64,000 nucleotides of DNA from Mesotaenium endlicherianum. Its lineage: Eukaryota > Streptophyta > Zygnematophyceae > Zygnematales > Mesotaeniaceae. How positions within the stretch are numbered: position 1 is the first letter of the stretch; every line of letters starts with the position of its first letter. Shown here piece by piece: positions 23,201-34,380 of this stretch. Location of the stretch: the NCBI GenBank assembly GCA_009602735.1, contig WELA01003517.1, positions 513,950 to 577,949 of the forward strand. Reading direction: 5' to 3'. The notes beneath the pieces were generated by a model that was given only the letters and a program-made list of their open reading frames with translations, had not been told where the DNA came from and did no database searches. The position numbers and the translations under genes are program-made.

Positions 23201-26200
23201 AGTGAACTGTTTGGCGCTCGCAGGCTGTGCAGGCAAGCTGCAAGTGCTGACCACAAAGGGTGCTGAGAAACGGCTGCGATCCTTCCTGATAGCCCTCCAG
23301 TTTGGAACGCAGCACGACAAAGAAGCGGCTGCAGATATCTTTTTGCGGGTAACCTTCTTGCCCTCCAGCAGTCTCTGACAGACAGAGTCTCTGTTCACTA
23401 CATACTCATCACATATGCTTCTAAATCAAGGCCTAAGGGTGTCATTTCATATGCGTTTCCCAAGCGCAGTTACAGCCTCTTCGCACATTTTCTCTCGAGT
23501 AACTTGTGGCGCTCAGGCCCATATCCTAATCTTGCATTGCAGGAGCAGAGAATCTAGCAGAACCCCAGACATATTGTGGGTCAACTGGCGCGAGGCTGTA
23601 GCTTTACATTTCTTCTTTGGAATAAGGAGGAAGTAGTGATGCATAAAGCTTTCTCTGGACCTGCTAGCTGGTGCTCACCAGATTCTCCCTTTCTCTGAGC
23701 TTCAGTTGTGTTGAGCAACAATGGGGAAGGCAGCAGGCAGAGCAATGAGTGCCCCCCCCACCCCCCCCCTCCCCNNNNNNNNNNNNNNNNNNNNNNNNNN
23801 NNNNNNNNNNNNNNNNNNNNNNNNNNNNNNNNNNNNNNNNNNNNNNNNNNNNNNNNNNNNNNNNNNNNNNNNNNNNNNNNNNNNNNNNNNNNNNNNNNNN
23901 NNNNNNNNNNNNNNNNNNNNNNNNNNNNNNNNNNNNNNNNNNNNNNNNNNNNNNNNNNNNNNNNNNNNNNNNNNNNNNNNNNNNNNNNNNNNNNNNNNNN
24001 NNNNNNNNNNNNNNNNNNNNNNNNNNNNNNNNNNNNNNNNNNNNNNNNNNNNNNNNNNNNNNNNNNNNNNNNNNNNNNNNNNNNNNNNNNNNNNNNNNNN
24101 NNNNNNNNNNNNNNNNNNNNNNNNNNNNNNNNNNNNNNNNNNNNNNNNNNNNNNNNNNNNNNNNNNNNNNNNNNNNNNNNNNNNNNNNNNNNNNNNNNNN
24201 NNNNNNNNNNNNNNNNNNNNNNNNNNNNNNNNNNNNNNNNNNNNNNNNNNNNNNNNNNNNNNNNNNNNNNNNNNNNNNNNNNNNNNNNNNNNNNNNNNNN
24301 NNNNNNNNNNNNNNNNNNNNNNNNNNNNNNNNNNNCCCCCCCCCCCCCTCCCCCCCCCCGCCCCCAATTGTAGATACCCTCACTAGGGCAGCAATGAGTG
24401 CCACCCTTCTCACGACCACTCACAAGTACATCTTTGATGTCGTCTCCAGGACGTTGATCGTTTTGGTGCAACCGCGAGTCAGCATGTCCACCTGCAGGCT
24501 AGCCACAGCGCGTGGTGCCAGACCCTCTGCTCCTCTCTTCTGGACGACACATCTGTCGTCCAAGAAGCATCAGCATCAGCGGTCCGAGTGCTTACTACGA
24601 GCGAGAGCAACAGTCTGGCCTTCGTCAAGGCAAACGTCATAAAGGTGAGTTGGAATTGAGCTATTAGTTGTGTTGCTCAGGGGCATCTTCTTGGCATCGT
24701 ATTGAGAAATTTGCCTGTCCGCTGAGCTGGAATTGCCCTAGCCTCCAATTCAAGTCTGTCTGTTGGCCTCTTTCAAAGACTGCCTTCCCTTGCCATATAA
24801 GCCTTAGTTGCGTTTGTTCTATTGACGAGCACACCAATATTGGAACGCGGTAGTTGAGGTGCGTGCTATAAATGCGTGCCCCATGCTGCTGAGCAATATT
24901 ATGCCTCACGAAGACACAGCACCGGTGCCGGCGGGCGTGCAGGTGCTGATTACGGTTCTGGATGAGGGACTGCCCGGCGCCAAGAAGCGAGCTGCCCAGG
25001 CATACGCCCAGCTAGCCTCTCACGGCTGCATGGGCGACGCTGCTCAGGCCTCCAGGGCTGTGGAGCTGGTCACCCCGCTCCTGCACTACCAGGTGAGGGC
25101 AGCACTCGCACACTCTGCCGGAAGCTCCTTACGCCCCCCCGATGGAGAATTTGACCTACGCCAGCTGGCAGGCCGGCAATGTCCGACTTGAAAGTCGTGG
25201 CCTAGTCTGACAGCAGACGGTTTTGACAGCAACGACCTGCCCCTCAGCCAATGATGTCCATACTCTTCTTGTGCTCAGTGCTGGGGCATCTGGATCGCCA
25301 GCGACTATAGCGCATGCAAGCCTCGCTCTTTGGTCAGTGAGCATTGAGAAATTGGAACAGGTGGTGATGGCGCCGGCCCCGGCTGAGAATTGCGTCTTCT
25401 TCTTCTTCTTCTTCTTCTTCTTCTTCTTCTTCTTCTTCTTCTTGCATTCTCGCATGCGCAGGACGAGGCAGCCGTGGAGGCTGCGGCCCTGGCCCTGAAG
25501 AACGTCGTCTTTGTGGACCCGCCTAGAGACGACGCCTTCCTGGTGCAAGTGCGCAGCAGCATGGTGCGCGCGCAGGCCGTGCCCGCGCTGCTCAAGCGCC
25601 TCTCGGCCTCGTGCTCCCGCGAGGCCCGCGCGCACATTGTGGGCGCGCTCGCAGGCGTTGTGCAGAGCTCGAGGGAACAGGTGCCCATCAGGACAGGGGA
25701 CATGATGCGCCACATTGTCGTCCACCTCAGCTCTCCCGTGCCAGAGGCCCGGTTCTACGCTGTGGCAGCTCTTGCCAGCTTCAACCGCTCGCTGGAAGAA
25801 GTGGAGCTGCTGGTGAAGTACCGGGGACTACCGGGCCTCGTGGCCGCTCTGAAGACGGGGGAGGAGCGCTTACAGAGCAGAGCAGCCACGGCCCTTCTCA
25901 GCATCGTCTCTCTGTCTAGCAGGTACTGACCCTTTCTCTCTGCTTTGTGTTGCGTATCAGAGTGTGCTTCAGTGAAGATTTGGAGGAAGAGAAGATAAGG
26001 CATACGCGGCAGCAACGATTGTGATCTCACAGACGACAGTAGGATCATACGATGTCTGTTGTGAATTAGAAAGACATTTTCTTCAGTATGCCCAAATATT
26101 GTGTGCACCCCATCTGATGTTACGACCGGCTGAAGGTTGCGCCGCAGCCAGAAGATGGAGCTAAAGCCAACCTTCACTGTTGTCTTGCAGAGACGTGGGC

Positions 26201-26695
26201 GCCCCAATTACAGCGGCAGGAGGCATTGCGCCTCTCGTAGGGCTTGTTTCCAGCAAGAGCAGCAGCCGTAAGCTGCAGCTCCTTGCAGTTGACACTCTGA
26301 GCGTTCTTGCCAAGGACAAGTACGCCCGCGAAGCTATGCTGCGCCTGGGAGCAGTCCCTGCTCTCGTGAGCCTGGCGAGGTCGCAGGCTGCCCGGCTTCC
26401 AGCATGCGCAGTCATTCTGGCTGCATTCCGAGAGCTGGTCCGGCACAAGGAGGCAGTCGAAGCTCTCGTCACTGGCGCGGTTCCTGCTGCGCTAGTGCAC
26501 ATCGTGGACGTGAATGCAAACAGGGAGGCCACTTGTCTGTCAGCTGCACGGCTTCTGTGCGAGCTTGTCCGTGAGGATGCGAGCGTCCTTGCACAGATTG
26601 CTGCCGCTGAAGGGCGTCGGGTCTTTTCAGTCCTCAAGGAGAAGGGCAGAGCTGACTTGGTTCAAATAGCGGAAGCACTGCTGCTCAGGTTGTGA
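20248..26695 (+). CDS. Armadillo-type repeat protein with a helical N-terminal domain
   Basis: The start ATG at 20248 begins MEVQEILNDQL. Exons read from GT-AG sites with matching phases are 20248-20385, 20886-20963, 21198-21890, 22376-22606, 22732-22975, 23224-23348, 24450-24644, 24943-25092, 25462-25922 and 26191-26695 (stop TGA). At least one exon may be hidden in the gap at 23775-24335. About 939 residues are visible. The first 500 are helical and Leu/Gln-rich without repeats, recalling adaptor domains ahead of ARM repeats in plant proteins. The rest has ARM/HEAT-type helices, for example VPALLKRLSASCSREARAHI and GGIAPLVGLVSSKSSSRKLQ. Such proteins are scaffolds. No U-box, kinase or other catalytic domain is seen, so the partner is unknown. 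Exon 8 has a weak acceptor and is the least certain. Confidence 0.75.
23745..24372. other. Poly-C tract with a 561-base assembly gap
   Basis: Ns fill 23775-24335 between runs of C, inside an intron of the ARM-type gene. All long frames crossing it are artefacts. The phrase agcaatgagtgcc occurs on both sides (about 23740 and 24391), which may mark a tandem repeat that defeated assembly. Confidence 0.9.
25395..25443 (+). repeat. (TTC)n microsatellite
   Basis: About sixteen TTC units lie in the last part of an intron, 18 bp before the acceptor at 25461. They may serve as its polypyrimidine tract. Confidence 0.95.
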
Positions 26696-27127
26696 TCACC
26701 TCCACTCACTTGGTCCAGCATTTGGATCAACACTGGAGAAGAAACGCGCATTCGTAAAACGCGTGCTTCGAGAAGCAGCTAGAATATATCAATAGTTCAA
26801 CTAGTGTATTATATATATCAATATGTTGCAGTAGCGCTGATAGCTAGGTTGTTGCAATAGCCCCTTGTGTACATATTTTGCCTGGAAGGAAAGCAGGAAG
26901 ATTGATCACGTCTGTGAATCAATGCATCAGAACTTAGGTCTCTGCAAAGAAATTGGTAGTGCTGCATCGCTGAGATTACTTGGCTGGACAATAGGTACTG
27001 TTCCAGACGGCAACAAGGAGTCAAATGATAGGAATAGACGTGGTAGTTTCTCTAGTCAACATGTGTCTCACGTTATGTGTCCAGGGCCTTAAAATTTTAA
27101 AACGCAACCAAGACAAAATTTCTATAG
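26696..27127. other. Convergent intergenic region
   Basis: The 3' ends of the ARM-type gene (+) and the BAHD gene (-) face each other across about 430 bp. AT-rich bases near 26790-26825 may hold polyadenylation signals. No gene is seen. Confidence 0.6.
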
Positions 27128-30100
27128 TTACTCTTGGAAGGCAGCTTTCACTTGATTCACCATTGCATCCAAGTACGCTACGGGAAACGACAAACTGATA
27201 TTGGCTCCACCATCAGAAGCAGGCAGGATAAACACGATGGGAAACGGTAGGTCTGTGGTGGCAACATGGACGGGAGGAAGTGCCTCTCTGAACTGCACGC
27301 CATATAAGGGGAATGACCTCCAGGAAGATATGTCAAGCTCCCCTTGCTTGACATGCAACTGCAGACAGTCACCGCCCAAAGCATGTGATTTGACCTGACT
27401 GTTAGAATATGCATATGACCGTTGACAGGAGCTGGCAGGAAGATGCACGCAGGCTTGCAGCATCTTTGAATTGTCACAGGCAAGCAAGACATGCGCAGAT
27501 GCAGGAGCAGTTTGTCAGTAGATCCAGCTGTCGCCTGCCTCAAGATGTGTGTAACCTGCCAGTTGCAGTTAAGCACAAGTGGGAGATAGACGGGGCGAGA
27601 GGGACCTGTAGAGGAGCCTGTCTCTGCCCGTGATCCTCGAGCCAGCTGAGCTGCGACTTTATGCACTCCGGCGTCGCAGACTCGTTCATGGCCTTTCGGA
27701 TGATTGTTGAGAGCTCACTCACAGGTGACTCCAGAACTCTCGCTGCCCAATCCACTCCGCGCCTTAAGTCAGACAGTCGCCTATGTGCAGAAACACACAG
27801 CATAATGTAAGCCCATGCCCGCGGCGAGTTTTCCAAACAAGAAGACAGCTGCAGACTGTGCCCTGGTCCCGAACAGCGTGCAAGCCTGGCCTGATCACTG
27901 GTGCTTGCTGTCTGGATGCATGCGGCGCTAAGTTCTAACACTGGACCCCGAAAATAAATCTCAAAATTTGAGGTGCCCGAGTTGAAGGCCTTGACCGTTG
28001 CAAGCCCCCTTGCACCTGACAGCTGCTTGAGCACAGAAGAAAGACTGAGCACCTTCTCAAGAGCTGGCAATAGAGCCCGTCAAAAGATCACAACCCCAGC
28101 TTGTGGCATAACGAGATGTCACGAAAGCACTTCGTATCTTCCTGTGCAGGAGGCGACAGGACTTTACGAAGAGAGTGGTGTCAGAGGCCAGACACATACG
28201 TCTCCAGCAATCAATCTCCGACGTTCATCAGCAGCAATGCAACAGCAGCAATGGCAGGCCTGGGCGAGCAGCAGTGGGAAGAATGCGGGGAGGCAGGAGA
28301 CAAACTGTACCTCTGGGCGCAGCCACCTTGAGGCGGAAGGCGGCGGAGCCCCACAGCGTGGGCGGCAGAGCAGGCCTCACCCGGCTGCGGGCCTCCACTG
28401 GGAAATGGACAGCTGTCTGCTCGCTGTACACACACTCACCCCCATCCCTCGGCCAAGATCAACTGCAGCGACAATTGCACCCTGGCCATCAATGCACGCA
28501 CGCATGCCTGCTTGCCGCCTTGCACAAGTGCTCCCTTTCAGTCGAGTCAGTCGCTCTTCATGTCGTGTCCCTGGCAGCAGTGTGCAGAGTGCTCCTGAAT
28601 CATGATGGCGTGACCGTATTGCTTGCAGCAAGGGTGCAGGGAGTTACACCTGGCGATGTAGCCCGTGTTTGCTGCAGCTTTCCAGAGTGCGGCACACAGC
28701 ACGTCGTTGCTTGACAGCTTCCCAGCCCCTCCTTGCGCCTGCTTTTCGCATTGCTGCCATTTCAAGGATAGCAACAAGCGGGGTGATCAGCTGTCATTAC
28801 TTCTTCATGACAAGCATCAACCTGGGAAGGGCTTGCAAACAGTGTCGTTGCAGCGAGAGCAATATGCAACGCTTGAGAAACGCATTCAACGTTTCCACAT
28901 GCAACTCGTGGCGCCCGCGCTCTTCCTAATAGAAAGCCAGGCCGCTTCACACCACCTTCATTTCGAAGTCATCAGCCCCACGCTTGCACCCACCTGCCGG
29001 GTGAGGTCCAGCTGGTGCCGGGCAATGTGGAAGCGCCTGCAGCCCACAGCTGCTTCCCTCTCTGGAGGCGTATTGTGGAGGGGGTGCCCGCGACGCCGGC
29101 CTCCGCCGGGTCCATCGCGAGCTTTGAACAGCTCGCGCCACCTGTCAGAGTCACGCTCTCCGGCACCCCTCTGCCAGGCCCCCCCAATCAATCCCGGAGG
29201 GGGCATCCTTTTGACCAAAGACGTCACACCATCCCGTCCTGACTGCATGCAATCGCATCGCTCGGGTGCCAGAGCCGGCTTTCTTCGAGCAGGGAGCTTT
29301 TCAATCAGGGAGGTCTGCTGAGCCTGAGGAGCCCTGTTGGCAGTTTGCAGCATACAAGTGTAGGACCTTGAATGAGGAGGTTGGGATATGCGCCAGTGTT
29401 AAAGCAGACCTGGTAGAGAGCTGTCAGGTGGTCCGCCGAGGGGCGCACAGGTGGCACCGAGAGGCACCCCAAGCGTGCCACCTCGGCCCACGCGGTCGTG
29501 AAGGCGGCCATGAAGTGGCCATCACCTGCCAGGTGGTGCCACGCGACGCCGACAGAGCAGGCCCCACACGAGAACCGCGTCAGCTGCGCGCGCGAGCCCC
29601 CCTCACACGGACAGCGCACACAGGCGGAGGAGGAAAGCGCAGAGATGCCCTCATCAGCTGCCGGTGGGTGCTTCTCACGGGGCACGCCTGTCTCTGTGTA
29701 AGCAGTGTATGTGAGTGGTGTGTGTGTGTGTGTGTGTGTGCCTCTGCTTGTGTGCTCGGGGCCTGCACGCACGAGGGCTCACACACGCTCCACTCGCACC
29801 CAAGCTGCTCTCAGCATCGCCCCACTACCCCTGTCTCAAGAGATGGGGGCCGATCACCCGAGGACTGGGATCTACCTTTGAGAAAGAATAACCCCATGCT
29901 TGGCTGCAATAAGGGGTAGGGGTGCCCAATGAATGTGGGCCGAGGTGCTGGGTTCTACAACATCCGCAGCCATACGCGCAGCAATTCAAAGAAGTGCTGC
30001 ATAATTCCTACAGGCTGGGCAGGCGGCAGGCAGGCAAAAACACTCGCGAGCACACAGAGGAAGCGGACAAAGCGCGAGAGGAGGTGGATGGTAGGAAGGG

Positions 30101-31033
30101 ACCGAGGGAGGTAGAGAGAAAGGGAGGAGTCAGGGGCGGGAGAGGGGGCGAGAGAGAGGACGGCAGGAGACCTGCACGGCGAGGGCCGGTGAGCCGTCCA
30201 GTCGCCCGCGCTGCTGCACCAGCTCGGGCACCAGCTCCTGGCTGCCCCCAGATGCGAGCAGCTCATCAATGCCCGCGGGAGTGGCAGGCAGGCGGCAGGT
30301 GGCTGTGGCGCACACAAATGGCACGCCCTCGTTGGTGCACGCCAGCTCTGGCCCTCGTCCCCCCTGCACCCGCCAATCAGGGACATTAAGTCACGCGCTG
30401 CTCGAAGGCCCCCTTCTTGTCTGGCAGCGTTGTGCACGGATGTGCGAGTTGGAGACATTTACACACACGTAAGAAAGACACGTCCAGGAGTCATGTACGT
30501 CAATCACGTCGTAGATGCTTGCCCCCTGCAAATTTACTCAGGAAGTGTAAGGCGTGTGGTAACAAAGAAGAGGGACCAAGTCACGTGCGATGCACACATG
30601 AGCCCCCCCTCCCATTCGTCCCTCCATCCATCTTTCCGTTTGGCTGTCAGTCTGGCTGTCCCTGTCCAGTCACATGCCATCGTTGCTCCCAACCTAAGTG
30701 GTTCTTCAGCCCCAGCTGAAAATACAAGACGGGGTTTGTTGGTCCCCTTCCTGCGCGAGGCGAGCATGTGCCTGGATTCTGCGGTCAGGAAGGTGGATGC
30801 TGCAGGACACCAGAGAGGGTTGCATCTGTGCGCCAGGAAAATCTATAAAAGGGAGAGCTGTTTGCAGTGGCATTCCGACTTCGGATGGCTCTTTATTATT
30901 ATCTGCTCTACCTGGAAGCCATGGTCTTGGTCTCGGAAGCGCCCTGCAAGAGGGGTGTAGACGGCCAGGCAGCGTGCAAGGCTGGCCTTCAAGCAATGCT
31001 CCTCCTCCTCCTCCGTAGCTGCCTCTTGCAGAT
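27128..31033 (-). CDS. BAHD-family acyltransferase (N-terminus unresolved)
   Basis: BAHD enzymes transfer acyl groups from CoA thioesters to alcohols or amines in the cytosol. Exons along the minus strand: 31033-30912 (LKASLARCLAVYTPLAGRF), 30363-30172 (ACTNEGVPFVCA), 29583-29458 (HHLAGDGHFMAAF, the catalytic HxxxD), 29170-28994 (DRWRELFKARDGP), 28741-28650 (KLSSNDVLCAALWKA), 28423-28327 (VEARSRVRPALPP), 27780-27606 and 27394-27128. About 415 residues are visible against the usual 430-460; the start exon upstream of 31033 was not found. One phase between 28327 and 27780 does not match, so a small exon is probably missed there. The structural DFGWG motif near the C-terminus reads VQFREA, a notable departure. 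The order and spacing of motifs fit a hydroxycinnamoyl-transferase-like member, but the substrate cannot be told. Confidence 0.82.
29718..29740 (+). repeat. (TG)n microsatellite
   Basis: About eleven TG units within an intron of the BAHD gene. Confidence 0.9.
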
Positions 31034-31218
31034 CTTATACCACGCAGAAAGAAAGGGGTCCAGCTACTGTGAGTTTTTTGTGAAGAAGAGTGTGGAAGTG
31101 CTGTCGTGGGGTTTGGCGGACTTTGTGCAAATATTGGGTTGGTGGATTTGAACAGAAGGTGGCGGTCTGTGTTCGATCAGTCAGCTAGCTATCTTTGTAT
31201 TTTCTTGAAAAGGGACCT
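31034..31218. other. Probable 5' intron or first-exon region of the BAHD gene
   Basis: An in-frame stop lies just upstream of the first assigned exon, so a splice acceptor (near 31034) is expected. The initiating exon should lie within about 0.5 kb, but no convincing BAHD N-terminus was found. Confidence 0.35.
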
Positions 31219-31480
31219 TCAGGCCGAAGCAATATTTGTTCTGTTTGTGAGCAGCTTTGACCCACCCCCGTATGTATGTACACCAAATGAATCATCACAG
31301 CCAACTCCCGCTCTGGAGGTCACCAAACTCATCTCCTTGTATGCAACTTCCAGGGCTACTATTGCTTCTTTAGGTTGCACCTGGTGCAGCTCCTGTTGGT
31401 TTTCTAGTGCCCTTTCATGAGGCAACAATCCATGTAAGAGTTGAGCAATAGCATAGATCTGCCTCAGGCCTTTATACTAC
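31219..31480 (-). CDS. Unrecognised possible coding fragment
   Basis: The minus strand has an open stretch with a helical, protein-like look (IAQLLHGLLPHERALENQQE, then VALEVAYKEMSLV). It could be the first exon of the BAHD gene, a separate gene or a decayed element. It has no BAHD motif and no function is proposed. Confidence 0.25.
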
Positions 31481-31807
31481 TAATCAACGCCACATGCCAC
31501 ATCACTTTGCAGCTTCACTAATGCTCATGATGTCATTCTTGTGTGGTCGACGCCTTTAATCTTAGCACCCATGATCGATATCAACTAATACCTTGCACGT
31601 CTGACGAGCGTGGAGTGCCTACACAGGCGTAGGCTAACGGAATGCAATATACTTGACGGTGTTGAAGTTTTACTGTGTGTGTACTGGCACACTACCTTGT
31701 GAGGTTAAAGTTCCTGCAAATTCATGTTCTATTAGATGCCCAATTATGCTTCGTTTTGGTCCCTTAATAAAAATCTGCACAGTTCTGATCAAAGTACACG
31801 CTTCTCC

Positions 31808-32388
31808 TCATTCACCTGCTCTGCTTGCTTCGCAAGCATAGAAGTATATTGTAGAAATCCATGCTCCAGGAAAGCTGAGTTCTCGCATTGTGAGAGAAAC
31901 AGCGTCACCAACTCGACAATAAGATTCTGAAAATCCTTCAGTGATCTCAGCAGCCTTCACGAGCAGGGGAACATCTCTAGTCACCTCCATTATCAGCGAC
32001 AAGTGCAATTGCGTGCAGGACTGCTAGTCCCAAATTCTTTACACGGCAGTACTTGTACATAAGTAGGGCCTGCCGTGTCTTTATTATGTTCACATAGAAC
32101 GGGATATATCCTTCCGCCCTTCAACTGCTTAAGTGCGCACTTTTCTCGAAAGTCCAGTGGCAGTGTTTGTTGACATGTTAACAGTGGCTGAAGGCCTGTA
32201 TATCTGCGACATTCGTTATGTTTCACAGAGTGAGCAATGATGTCGTCAATTTCGGTGAACACCACGAAGAATACGTGCTGCCAATTTAGAAACACACCAT
32301 CACGAAATCGCTCCGAGTGGCAGTGAGTATATGCTATCGAAACCAGCCAAGACGACTCGTGGGCTCCAATACGTGAAAGGTACAGCAA
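31808..32388 (-). CDS. Unrecognised ORFs
   Basis: Two overlapping minus-strand frames, 131 aa (31993-32388) and 66 aa (31808-32008). Composition is not simple-sequence and the lengths are above chance for this base content, but no domain is recognised. Could be exons of one small gene or a relic. Confidence 0.25.
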
Positions 32389-32650
32389 CCAGAGTGGTCA
32401 ACATCAACGATATGAGTGAACCCGGGATGGCTCTATGTTCTGCATGTTTCGCGTAATAAATGGTGTTGGAGCAACGCGTGACCCAAGCAAATCAACCTGG
32501 TCGTTTATTTTCCCCAACTTTCCCCGTCAAACCTCTAATAGATTGACAGTTGTTCAAGTGACAAGGTTCTTCACTATGCTTCACTACAGCTTCACTATAG
32601 TTGACTGTATAGTATACGGTGGACCAACCTTGCCGTAACGTTCATTTTGC
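32389..32650. other. No gene seen
   Basis: Short intergenic stretch ahead of the 10-bp tandem repeat; near 32575-32600 cttcacta(t/c)a occurs three times. Confidence 0.4.
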
Positions 32651-32740
32651 GAGTCGAAACTGGTCGAAACTGGTCGAAACTGGTCGAAACTGGTCGAAAC
32701 CAGTCGAAACCAGTCGAAACCAGTCGAAACCAATCGAAAC
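32651..32740. repeat. 10-bp tandem repeat, nine units
   Basis: Units end in GTCGAAAC: gagtcgaaac once, tggtcgaaac four times, cagtcgaaac three times, caatcgaaac once. The switch from tgg to cag units shows stepwise spread. On the minus strand it reads a repeating Phe/Ser peptide inside a short ORF, probably by chance. Confidence 0.95.
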
Positions 32741-33789
32741 AACCACCTGCCTTGCAAACTAGTTCTTATTGACATTTGTCAAATCGACGTGGTCCGAATG
32801 GGTAGTTCAATGTTGAAAAACGATATGCCCGCTTATGCTGGCTGATGCCCTTAGATTACAAGTACGTTGTTGTACTATAACGTCGACCAACTTGCCCGTT
32901 TCCGAACAAATTTTGTCATTTACCCGCTCTTTCGGGGCCCTGAAACTGGAGTCAAATGAAGTTGAGACGGGAAAACGGACCAATTCGCGACAGAATCGAC
33001 TACACCGACCGACAACGCCAGGCTCTCACATTCACTTTCCAATGCTTCATTCCCAGGTGTTCCCAGGAGCCTAATAAAAGAAGAGCCCGCGAGTGCAAGC
33101 TCGCAAAACACAAGATGACTTCCCATGCAATCTAGAACTTACTTTGCACTTACAGCATTTGGTTATTTTTTTGGTTGAGATTCTAAATTCAGGCGCATTT
33201 GCAAGCATCATAAGTAGCAATGGCTTCCTTGATTCTCTCGTTTTTAGGCTTGGGTGCTGGGCAACACGCCATAACAGCTTTCGATCGTCTGGAGTGCCAC
33301 CTCTGCTCAAGATGTGCACCTGTCGCTTGGCAAATTATTTTTTTTCTTTATAAAATTGTGTACAAAAGGCGCCATGGAGGGACGACAGGACGCCATTACG
33401 GGAGAACGTGGCGGTTCTCATATTTCATGAGAGAATCAATGTCTTCTTCCATTCGGTTTCTGAAAGACTAACCTTGCATCTGTAGGTTCGCAACATCGCA
33501 ATTTTTACTTGGACTCAACATCCAATTGTTGCAAGACAGGTTCTGAGTTTTGCCTACTCGTGTGTGTGGTATGGGAAAATGTGACACCTGTCTCTAAATT
33601 AATCATTTCCCATGCAGGTTTCCAAGTTCAGAAGGTTCAGCAGATGATATTCACAAGTCGGGGAACTTCAAATGTGATGCTCCACCAAATATTCATGCTG
33701 AGCGAGAGGTACTGTGTCGCACTGGGCTGTGCCTGGTCGTCTGGGCCCGATATAACTATCATTCTTTGTAAGTTTCTTTCCCTCTGCTA
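32741..33789. other. No gene recognised
   Basis: Balanced composition with only short frames on both strands. No splice-linked coding pattern or repeat was identified. Confidence 0.4.
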
Positions 33790-34380
33790 GCTCGTGATTG
33801 TGTCACAGTGTCATCCAGGTCAGGCTGCCTGCCAGCTATCTACTTCGCTAGTCTGCTGCCACCAGAAACTGCTCGTGTCCTGCTAATATTTCTTCTCCCT
33901 GGCCTTCTCAGGGCCACCTAACTGCCCTCCAATTTCACTCACTCTCACCTTGTAGTAATCGTTAGCTGCCACCTATAGGCAATCTTACCTATTTGCGTTC
34001 TGTTGTTCACCTGTCAAATGAGCCCGTGGATTGCCACCAGTTTGTCGCCTGTTCGTCAGACCCATCTGCCACTTGTCCGCTGACTTTTGTTGCCACCAAT
34101 TCGCCACTTGGCTGTGAGTTGAATACATCTTTCACCTGCTGGCTGAGCCCATTTGCCACCTGTGCTGAATCCACCTGCCAACCTGTCTGCTGAGTCCAAT
34201 GGCCTTTCTATCTGTCACCTGTTCCGCTTACACATCTACGACCGGTATGTTGTGTCCCTCCGCCTGCCACCTGTCTGCTCGAAGCTTCAGTTATCAGTCC
34301 ATTGAACAGGTCTGCCAACTGTCGTACGCTACCTGTCTGCTGAGTTCCCTGTCCGCTGCCCCATCGGCGCCCTGTAAGTG
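33790..34380. repeat. Degenerate short-period repeat (GCCACCTGTCTGCTGAGTCC-like)
   Basis: Phrases such as gccacctgt, tgccacc and ctgctgagtcc recur irregularly about every 25-40 bases on the plus strand. This looks like a decayed minisatellite. No coding sequence is recognised. Confidence 0.55.

Noticed and set aside
23581-24642. Several 220-300 aa frames across the N gap
   Set aside because: They are made almost wholly of unknown residues or of poly-C read as Pro/Gly.
25390-25929. A frame starting with a poly-Leu run before the ARM exon
   Set aside because: The Leu run is the (TTC/CTT)n intron repeat. The splice acceptor at 25461 and matching phase show that the exon starts after it.
32651-32740. 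Regular short repeats as a CRISPR array
   Set aside because: The 10-bp units are directly tandem with no spacers, in a eukaryotic nuclear sequence.
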